From NCBI GenBank assembly GCA_030018745.1, contig JASEHB010000034.1, positions 1 to 11,310 on the forward strand: DNA of 11,310 nucleotides. Reading direction: 5' to 3'. The DNA is from Desulfatibacillaceae bacterium (GTDB lineage Bacteria > Desulfobacterota > Desulfobacteria > Desulfobacterales > Desulfatibacillaceae). Under the pieces are notes generated by a model that saw nothing but the letters and a program-made list of their open reading frames with translations, ran no database searches and was not told the DNA's origin. Both the position numbers and the translations under genes were made by a program. Shown here piece by piece: positions 4,813 through 11,310 of this stretch (the first letter of the stretch is position 1; every line of letters begins with the position of its first letter).

Positions 4813-7752
4813 ATGACCGACCGCCGCCTCATCGAAGACTACCTCCCCATCCAGGCCATCAGCAAGGCCGCGTCAAGTGAGCCACGGACCAAGGGGCACT
4901 TGTCCACCATGCACATCTGGCGGGCGAGGCGTCCTTTGGTGGCTTGCAGGGCTGCTGTGTATGGCGCTTTGGTGCCCCTTGACCAGTTTGTACCAAATAA
5001 CGCCCCCTCTGAAAATCAGGCTGGTTTAGCGCGAGCAAACGCGGCAAACAAGGTTAAAACCCTTTGTACATATAATACCTCAATAGGTTTTGTGCGTGAT
5101 GCCCAGCAGGATATTTTAGGTGCCCATGCCGTCAGGCTTACAGAGGAACTGCTACACGCACAGCCTGGAGGGCAGGCCCCGGCCCATGTTGGACAGGGTG
5201 AGTTTGAGGGCGGCAAAGTAAGGGTTTCCGATATAATGGAAGGCCGCGCGCCCCGGCCCCGCCTTTTGGATATGTTTGCAGGCGGAGGCGCCATACCCCT
5301 TGAGGCGGCGCGCCTTGGGTGTGAATCCCATGCTGTTGACATAAACCCTGTGGCTTTTCTCATCATGCTTTGCACCACAACCTTTCCCCAGAAGTATGGG
5401 CCCAAACTGGCCGATGATGTTGAAAAATGGGGGAGGCAGGTATTGGATAAGACAAGGGATTCGGTGGCCGAAGTCCTTACCTCCATACCCTACACACCTA
5501 CGGACAAGAGGCACCAGGAGGCACAGAAAAAAGGCCTTCTGCCCAAAGAACTTTCCATCGTTGCCCATTACTGGACCCGCACCATCCCATGCCCAAATCC
5601 TTCCTGCCGGGGCACAGTTCCGCTTTTCCGGCAGACATGGCTTCGTAAAAAGCCATCCGGCTATGTGGCGCTTAAGCCCATTCCTGACCACGGGCAGAAA
5701 GTTGTCCGTTTTCAGGTTCGGGAATCATCCCTTGAAACGGGTTTTGATTTTGACCCTGGTGAGGGCAGCCGTGGCTCGGCCACTATATGCCCTTTCTGCA
5801 CATCCACGCTGGACGGCAAATATGTGCGCGAACATGGGAAAAGAGAGGGCTTTGGCCAGCAATTGATGTGTGTCATCACGCTTAATCCCGAAGGCTCCGG
5901 CAAATGGTTCCTCACGGATGAATCCCTGGCCGAAGGGGAGGAGGAGAAACAGTCCAGGGCCGAAAAACTGGCGGCAAAAATCGAAAAGGAACTCGGCCCC
6001 TCAAGCCTGGATGAAACAATACTTCCAACCGGAAATGCAGGACTGGCAACCGGAAAAAGCTATCTCTACGGGGTGGAGACCTTTCGCCACGCCTTCACTC
6101 CCAGGCAACGCTATATACTTTTAACCATGGCGCGGGAAATCCGCAGCGCCCACCAGGAAATGCTCGATCAGTGCATGGATAAAGACAGGGCTGATGCCAT
6201 AACCACCTATCTTGGAATTTGGTTGAGCCGCCTAACGGATCGCTTCAGTTCCCTGGCCCGGTGGGATAATTCAGGGGAGAAAATCCAGGGCATAACCTCA
6301 ATGAAGCGCTTCTCCATGTCCTGGGATTTCCCGGAAGTTAATATCTTTGGCGGGGCATCAGGCGATGCAATGGGTAATCTTGGGTTCATAACCGCAGTTA
6401 TCCGGCAAGAGGGGATATACAAAAATCCGGTGCATTGCCAGCGGGGATCAGCAACCAGCCTTCCCTTTGAAGATGGATTTTTTGATGCGGTTGTCACAGA
6501 CCCCCCATACTATGACAATGAGAGCTACGCCGAGCTTTCGGATGTCTGCTATGTATGGCTTCGCCCTGCTGTTGGATTTCTCTACCCGGAACATTTTGCA
6601 ACCAGTCTCACGCCCAAAAAAAAGGAGTGTGTGGCGGCAGCCTACCGCCAGGGCGGCACCAAAGAGGCGGCCCACCGCTTTTATGAGGATTCAATGGCCC
6701 AGGCCCTGCGAGAAGCCTGGCGCGTGACCAAAAAGGATGGAATACTTGTTCTGGTTTATGCCCACAAGACCACGGTGGGGTGGAGCACCCTGGTGGAAGC
6801 CCTTAAAAATGCAGGATACGAGGTGGTTGAAGCCTGGCCCATTGAAACGGAAACAAAGGCCAGGGTTGCCCATCAGGGAGATGCAGCTCTTGCGTCCAGC
6901 ATTTTTCTGGTGGCCAGAAAAAGGGAGGGCCAGACCATTGGCTCCTATGAAAACGAGGTGCAGCCGGAGCTTAAGCAGATTGTTCGTGAGCGGGTGAAGG
7001 CGCTTTGGAAGCAGGGAATATCCGGGGCCAATCTGCTTATCGCCTGCGTTGGTGCGGGCCTGCGGGCCTTCACCAAGTATGCCAAGGTGGAGTATGCCAA
7101 CGGCGAGCCTGTTCCGGCGGAAAGATTTTTAGCCGAGATCGAAACCGTGGTCCTGGACAACATCCTTCGCCGCCTGTCCAAAGAAGTGGGGAGCAACGGC
7201 CACACCATCAGCCTGGACGGCCTGGACCCGGCCACCCGCTTTTATGTTCTGTGGCGATACACCTACCGCTTTGCACCTCTTGATGCGGGTGAGGCCATCA
7301 TCTTTGCCAACGGAACCCATGTGGAACTGGACGGGCAAAACGGCCTGTCCGCCGGAACCAATGCCCTGCTTGAAAAGATAAAGGGCAAATATCGGATGCG
7401 GGATTTTACGGAGCGCGGCAAAAACAGCAAGCTTGGCCTTCCTGCCGATGGAGCCGAGCCGCCGGTGATTGATTCTTTGCACCGCGTTCTGTGGCTCATG
7501 GAAAACAAACCAACGGCCCTGGCCGGGTTTTTAGGTGAAGCCAACCCCAAAAAGGAAACCATGCGCCTGGTGGCCCAGGTTTTGGCCGGCCCGGTGTTGA
7601 AGGGCGGAGAAATGGAAGGCTACTCCCCGCCCGAGGAGCTTGCCGCCCTGGCCAAGCTCACCGCCAACTGGAAGAGCGTGGTGGAGGATGCCACCTTCAC
7701 CAAGACCGAAAAAAAAGACAGGGACAGCGGGCAGAGGCGACTATTTGAATAG
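4813..7752 (+). CDS. DUF1156-domain DNA methyltransferase
   Basis: A large (979-residue) S-adenosylmethionine-dependent DNA amino-methyltransferase (N6-adenine or N4-cytosine). The N-terminus (RRLIEDYLP near residue 4, then KGHLSTMHIWRARRPL near 27-42) is the DUF1156 signature. The SAM-binding motif I is LLDMFAGGG (151-159), with acidic DINP downstream. The catalytic motif IV is DPPY (563-566). Between them sits a long insertion with two Cys pairs (C260-x4-C265 and C326-x2-C329), a likely zinc ribbon. The C-terminal region (about 715-960) resembles that of other DUF1156 proteins but has no motif I can assign. ATG 4813 is preceded by AAGGGG with 5-base spacing and places the DUF1156 motif at the very start. 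The stop overlaps the next gene's ribosome site. In Hma-type loci such a methylase is expected to mark host DNA so the partner helicase and ATPase spare it. The catalytic motifs appear intact; the exact base and target site cannot be read from sequence. Confidence 0.93.
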   Translation: MTDRRLIEDYLPIQAISKAASSEPRTKGHLSTMHIWRARRPLVACRAAVYGALVPLDQFVPNNAPSENQAGLARANAANKVKTLCTYNTSIGFVRDAQQDILGAHAVRLTEELLHAQPGGQAPAHVGQGEFEGGKVRVSDIMEGRAPRPRLLDMFAGGGAIPLEAARLGCESHAVDINPVAFLIMLCTTTFPQKYGPKLADDVEKWGRQVLDKTRDSVAEVLTSIPYTPTDKRHQEAQKKGLLPKELSIVAHYWTRTIPCPNPSCRGTVPLFRQTWLRKKPSGYVALKPIPDHGQKVVRFQVRESSLETGFDFDPGEGSRGSATICPFCTSTLDGKYVREHGKREGFGQQLMCVITLNPEGSGKWFLTDESLAEGEEEKQSRAEKLAAKIEKELGPSSLDETILPTGNAGLATGKSYLYGVETFRHAFTPRQRYILLTMAREIRSAHQEMLDQCMDKDRADAITTYLGIWLSRLTDRFSSLARWDNSGEKIQGITSMKRFSMSWDFPEVNIFGGASGDAMGNLGFITAVIRQEGIYKNPVHCQRGSATSLPFEDGFFDAVVTDPPYYDNESYAELSDVCYVWLRPAVGFLYPEHFATSLTPKKKECVAAAYRQGGTKEAAHRFYEDSMAQALREAWRVTKKDGILVLVYAHKTTVGWSTLVEALKNAGYEVVEAWPIETETKARVAHQGDAALASSIFLVARKREGQTIGSYENEVQPELKQIVRERVKALWKQGISGANLLIACVGAGLRAFTKYAKVEYANGEPVPAERFLAEIETVVLDNILRRLSKEVGSNGHTISLDGLDPATRFYVLWRYTYRFAPLDAGEAIIFANGTHVELDGQNGLSAGTNALLEKIKGKYRMRDFTERGKNSKLGLPADGAEPPVIDSLHRVLWLMENKPTALAGFLGEANPKKETMRLVAQVLAGPVLKGGEMEGYSPPEELAALAKLTANWKSVVEDATFTKTEKKDRDSGQRRLFE

Positions 7753-7761
7753 GAGAGCATA

Positions 7762-10626
7762 ATGACGCAAGCTGCGCCCAAACCATGGGCTCAAACCGTT
7801 TTGCTGCACCCGGATGTTTTATCCGAGGATTTTTCCGAGGACATTTTCGCCCTGGACCTTGGCCCCCTGGCTGACGGCAGCGGTTCCGTGCCCAAAGTGT
7901 ACCGGGAGCCAGAGCGCTTTTTCCGTGCCTCGTTTGTGACTTCCGGCCAGCGCATTCTGCTAAAGGATGTGCTGTCCAGGCTCTCTGGGGGCCAGGGCGC
8001 CAGAGTGCTCAAGCTCATGACCCCCTTTGGCGGCGGCAAGTCTCACACACTGGCAACTGTTTTCCATGCGGCCACCAGCCGGGCGGCCCTGAATACGATT
8101 CCCGAAGGTAAAGAACTGCCGGACTGCCCCAAGGCAAATGTCGCTGTTTTTGACGGACAGTTTTTTGATGCCGTGGCCGGAAAGGAACTCCCGGGCAGTC
8201 AGGGTTGGCGCGCCCTCACCCTGTGGGGCTGGATCGCCTGGAAGCTCAAGGGTGAAGCTGGGTACAATCTGGTGCGCGAGCACGATCAGACCCGTGTTGC
8301 TCCGGGCGGGGACACCATACTAACCCTTCTGGGGGACGACCCCAACCTGATACTTCTGGACGAAGTCCTCCATTATCTAATCAGCGCCGGGGGCGTGAAG
8401 GCCGAGCAGACCACATTGCGGGACGAGACCATAACATTCATCCAGAAGCTCACCGTGGCCGTGTCCAACACCAAACGGACGGCAATGGTTTTTTCCCTGC
8501 AATCCAGCAAGAGGGAATCCCTGGATTATGTGAATCTCCTGCAGACCATAGATCACATGGCAGCACGCAAGGACCAGAGGCGGGAACCTGTGGTGGATGA
8601 TGAAGTTTTGAAGGTCATCCAGCGCAGGCTTATTGCCCAACGGCCGGAGGAAAACCAGACCGCGCCCACTGCCCAGGCTTTTCAGGATGTCCTTGCCCGT
8701 ATGCGCCGGGCCTATGCCACAAGCGAGAGCCAGGCCCAGGAAGCGGACGAAGAAGCCAACGCACTCTATCAGCGCATCCAGTCGGCCTATCCTTTTCATC
8801 CGGCCCTCATAGACCTGATGCGCGAACGATGGGCCGCCATCCCGGATTTCCAGCGGACCCGTGGCGCGCTCCGTTTTCTGGCCTCGTGCCTTCGTGCTGC
8901 ACAAAAGGAAAGCTCCCCCCGTTTTTTACTTGGCCCGGGGGACATCCCCATGCACGACCACGAGGTGCGCATGGCCTTTTTCAAGGAGGTCGGCCAGCAA
9001 GAGGATTTCAAAGCCGTTCTGGAACACGATCTCATCGGGGCCAACGCACGGGTGAAAAAGATTGACGACCGCAGGGAAAGGGAAAGCGCGACCGAGGTTG
9101 GCAAACGGTCAGCCACCCGCCTGGCCACAGCCATCCTAATGTATTCCTTCGGCGGGTTGAAGAGGGGGGGCGATGACGATGATTATCTCCCGCCAGGGGT
9201 CACGGAATTCGATCTGCTGGCTGCCTGTGTAGGGCCAAACCTGGACAGCACCACCATTCAGGCCTGCCTTAAGGAGTTGAAGGACCAGTGCCTGTATCTC
9301 CACTTTGACGGGACCCGCTACTGCTTTAAAAAGGATCCCAATGTCACCCTTCTTGTGGAGCAGGAGGCGGACATAGTTGGCCGAAGCAACACCCGTGTGG
9401 ACGACAAGATCAAGGAGATGTTGGAGGAACGCCTGGCCGGTCACCGCGAGGCCATCATCTGGCCAAAAAGTTCCATGGACATCCCGGACAAGGAGCCACG
9501 ATTCCTCATCGGGTATCTTCCCTTGGATGTGGCCTTCAAACCAAAGTCGGAAAAAGAGGAAATCTCACGGGAGTTTTTTGAGAAACACGGAGACAACCAC
9601 CGCAAATACAGAAACGGGATCGCCCTGGCCATGCCGAGCCGGGAACAGGTGCCGGGGTTAAGGCGGGCCATCCGCTACCTTACGGCGGTCGAGCAGGTGG
9701 AGAAAAGAGCCAAGGACCACAATCTCACGGATTCCCAAAAAAGCCAGCTAAAGGAAAGAAGGCGCACAGAGGAGGCGGCTGTTGAGTCCGCCTTCCTCAA
9801 ACTCTACCCGGATGTGTGGCTGCCCCGGATCGAGGGTGGCAAGATGGTGTGCGAGATAGTGGCCGCCGGAGGCCGACCGCTTCGGTCCACTCTTAACGAT
9901 AAAAAGCGAGCCATGATACATGAGCGGGCAATGGAAACTCTCACCGAAATCCAAAGAAAGGTTTTCGATAAGCTGAACCCGGCCAAAATCGCCTCGTCCT
10001 TCAACCTGGGCTCCGGCGACAATCCGGTTTCGGGCGTCCGCGTGGCCGATGTGGTGGACGGATTTTTTTCCTTCCCCGGCTTTACCCGGCTTTTTTCCGA
10101 CAAGGTTATCGGCAGGTCTGTGGCCAAGGGAGTTATGGATTGCGTGTTTGGCTACTACACAGGTTCGCCGCCGTCTATGGGAGAGGACGGCACCTATCAG
10201 GTAAATGAAGCTGCCGTGGTATTCGGAAAACAGGTGCCAGAGGATGAAATAGATTTGGAGGCCGGGTTCCTTATGTTGCCAGAGGCAAGACCCCGACCGG
10301 TTGCGCCTGCTGTGCCTCCGGATCAGCCAGCCCCGGAACCGACCGTCCCACCAACCCCTGGCCAAGGTCCTGGACCTCTTCCTCCTGATGGAACGCCACC
10401 CGATGTGCCTCCAGGACAAGGCGCAAGAAAGAGGGTGTCTATCCATTTTGCGGCCAATCGGGATAAACTTTTCGAGTCCTGGCAGGCCATCGCCAACCTC
10501 GCGGACATGGCTGGCACGGTTAGCATAAGCATCGAGGCCAACTCCGAAGACGGTTTTGACGAGAACAAGTTGAGGAACGCGGTGCTTGAGCCTTTGGAGG
10601 AAGCGGATTTGATAGAGGTTGAATAG
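7762..10626 (+). CDS. DUF499-domain ATPase, methylase partner
   Basis: A 954-residue P-loop ATPase of the DUF499 family. The N-terminal block (PWAQTVLLHPDVL, then VYREPERFFRASFVTS) is characteristic. Walker A is TPFGGGKSHTL, with Lys93 and Ser94; Walker B is LILLDE, with Asp200-Glu201. The middle (about 250-780) is a long alpha-helical region with several Arg-rich stretches. Near residues 841-890 a strongly proline-rich linker separates a small C-terminal domain (about 891-954) that begins RVSIHFAANRDKLFESW. ATG 7762 has AGGAGAG at 7751-7757, and the gap to the methylase stop is 9 bases, so the two are co-transcribed and probably coupled. DUF499 proteins repeatedly neighbour DUF1156 methylases in defence loci. 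It likely powers DNA sensing, remodelling or complex assembly. The substrate is not known, and no nuclease motif is obvious. Confidence 0.92.
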   Translation: MTQAAPKPWAQTVLLHPDVLSEDFSEDIFALDLGPLADGSGSVPKVYREPERFFRASFVTSGQRILLKDVLSRLSGGQGARVLKLMTPFGGGKSHTLATVFHAATSRAALNTIPEGKELPDCPKANVAVFDGQFFDAVAGKELPGSQGWRALTLWGWIAWKLKGEAGYNLVREHDQTRVAPGGDTILTLLGDDPNLILLDEVLHYLISAGGVKAEQTTLRDETITFIQKLTVAVSNTKRTAMVFSLQSSKRESLDYVNLLQTIDHMAARKDQRREPVVDDEVLKVIQRRLIAQRPEENQTAPTAQAFQDVLARMRRAYATSESQAQEADEEANALYQRIQSAYPFHPALIDLMRERWAAIPDFQRTRGALRFLASCLRAAQKESSPRFLLGPGDIPMHDHEVRMAFFKEVGQQEDFKAVLEHDLIGANARVKKIDDRRERESATEVGKRSATRLATAILMYSFGGLKRGGDDDDYLPPGVTEFDLLAACVGPNLDSTTIQACLKELKDQCLYLHFDGTRYCFKKDPNVTLLVEQEADIVGRSNTRVDDKIKEMLEERLAGHREAIIWPKSSMDIPDKEPRFLIGYLPLDVAFKPKSEKEEISREFFEKHGDNHRKYRNGIALAMPSREQVPGLRRAIRYLTAVEQVEKRAKDHNLTDSQKSQLKERRRTEEAAVESAFLKLYPDVWLPRIEGGKMVCEIVAAGGRPLRSTLNDKKRAMIHERAMETLTEIQRKVFDKLNPAKIASSFNLGSGDNPVSGVRVADVVDGFFSFPGFTRLFSDKVIGRSVAKGVMDCVFGYYTGSPPSMGEDGTYQVNEAAVVFGKQVPEDEIDLEAGFLMLPEARPRPVAPAVPPDQPAPEPTVPPTPGQGPGPLPPDGTPPDVPPGQGARKRVSIHFAANRDKLFESWQAIANLADMAGTVSISIEANSEDGFDENKLRNAVLEPLEEADLIEVE

Positions 10627-10634
10627 GGGGAAGC

Positions 10635-11310
10635 ATGCCAAGAATACAGAGAAAAATCGAAGTGTACTGCCTGACAATTTCCGGCTTGCCAGAAGGGACG
10701 GCGTACGGCCCCTTTTTAGATGGACTTCGCGGGCAAACCCGACCGGTTTCACAAATGGTGAAAAAGGAGAACGGGAAATCGCACGCATTGAATGAATCGC
10801 AGATGCGCAACCATCGTCTTCGGATGCGTTTTTTAAGTTTTACCAAGGGCCACCGGCCTGATGTGCTTGATACCAACCAGTTTTCCCTCCAGCCGAATCC
10901 ATTAACACCAGAGCAGACAAATGTGGAATGGACGCATGTGCTTGGCGGGGTTAAAAATGGAAGGTATATGCTTCTGATAGAAAGAAACCATTCCGGTATT
11001 TGGCCGACCGCCCTGGAACGATATGTCCAGTGGATGATAGATGAGTTTTATGAGCCGGAGCCTATCGAAGGGGAAGAGGAGCAAGAGCCGGTAACGGTTA
11101 GTCTTGAAGCCGTGCCTGGCCAAGAATTTATTGAGAGGCTAAACGACTTGGATCGAATAATGGAGGCTACGGTTCGTGTTGTTAGGCCGAATCCTGGTTG
11201 GGCGGACTTGGAAAATGAATTGGGCGGTGTTGCTCAAGCTTCGGATGCTCATAAGTCCGAAGTTACCATGAAAGCTCGCAGGAATGAATCCCTTAATGAC
11301 CAAGGTGGAA
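10635..11310 (+). CDS. Unidentified fourth gene of the operon, 3'-partial
   Basis: A reading frame beginning at ATG 10635 stays open for 225 codons to the window edge, so the gene continues beyond. It starts 8 bases after the ATPase stop, preceded by a purine-rich AGGGGGAAG stretch that can serve as the ribosome site, so it is almost certainly in the methylase-ATPase operon. The protein is soluble in appearance: MPRIQRKIEVYCLTISGLP at the start, a basic region (about 55-75), WTHVLGGVKNGRYMLLIERN around 100-119, an acidic Glu/Pro stretch (about 142-152), then a block with VRVVRPNPGW (about 180-189) and KARRNESL (about 213-220). The RPN element near the C-terminal side weakly recalls DUF4747-type proteins, but I am not confident. 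It is slightly more AT-rich than the ATPase gene. It may be an accessory subunit of the defence complex. Confidence 0.8.
   Translation, partial: MPRIQRKIEVYCLTISGLPEGTAYGPFLDGLRGQTRPVSQMVKKENGKSHALNESQMRNHRLRMRFLSFTKGHRPDVLDTNQFSLQPNPLTPEQTNVEWTHVLGGVKNGRYMLLIERNHSGIWPTALERYVQWMIDEFYEPEPIEGEEEQEPVTVSLEAVPGQEFIERLNDLDRIMEATVRVVRPNPGWADLENELGGVAQASDAHKSEVTMKARRNESLNDQGG

Noticed and set aside
4517..4816. 99-codon plus-strand frame in the gap before the methylase
   Set aside because: It is antisense to the better-supported small reverse gene, has a low-complexity Ser/Arg product, and overlaps the methylase start in another frame.
1..10626. DISARM system
   Set aside because: A SNF2 helicase and an adenine-type methylase are shared themes, but DrmA, DrmB (DUF1998) and DrmC (PLD) are absent. 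The methylase is of the DUF1156 type and is paired with DUF499.
9748..10788. 346-codon minus-strand frame opposite the ATPase
   Set aside because: It lies wholly over well-supported plus-strand genes, has no recognisable domain, and extends through the start of the next operon gene.
1..11310. CRISPR arrays, tRNA/rRNA genes, insertion sequences or integrases
   Set aside because: No regularly spaced repeats, RNA gene signatures, transposase or recombinase motifs, or terminal inverted repeats were seen.

Overview
This window looks like part of an anti-phage defence locus in a Gram-negative bacterium of moderate GC content. The codon style (frequent GCC, CTG and GGC beside AAA/AAG, canonical Shine-Dalgarno sites, tightly packed genes) would fit a Desulfobacterota-like host. 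That placement is a guess, because the window holds no rRNA or housekeeping gene.

The left part (1-2456) is the 3' portion of a large SNF2-type helicase gene. Its ATP-binding lobe lies before the window; its second helicase lobe and a C-terminal DUF3883 domain (nuclease-like E-x-K motif) are inside. The right part (4813-10626) carries a DUF1156 DNA methyltransferase followed 9 bases later by a DUF499 ATPase. Helicase + DUF1156 methylase + DUF499 ATPase is the core of the helicase-methylase-ATPase ('Hma'-type) defence loci, to my knowledge; no DISARM signature gene (DrmA, DrmB or DrmC) is visible. The last gene (10635 to the window edge) starts 8 bases after the ATPase stop, is open to the end, and I could not identify it with confidence.

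The core is interrupted between helicase and methylase by about 2.3 kb of accessory DNA. It holds an intact HD-domain phosphohydrolase resembling SAMHD1/YwfO-type dNTPases, and a 196-residue protein resembling YwgA/Panacea-like proteins whose start overlaps the HD gene. It also holds a small opposite-strand gene of 71 codons (4507-4722) with a clear ribosome binding site. Between that small gene and the methylase lie two divergent, overlapping candidate sigma-70 promoters.

My working model is inference. The methylase marks host DNA, and the helicase and ATPase act on unmodified invading DNA. The embedded HD/YwgA-like pair would add a second layer such as dNTP depletion. The small reverse gene sits where it could influence methylase expression. 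The embedded module and the small reverse gene are the most interesting parts of the window.
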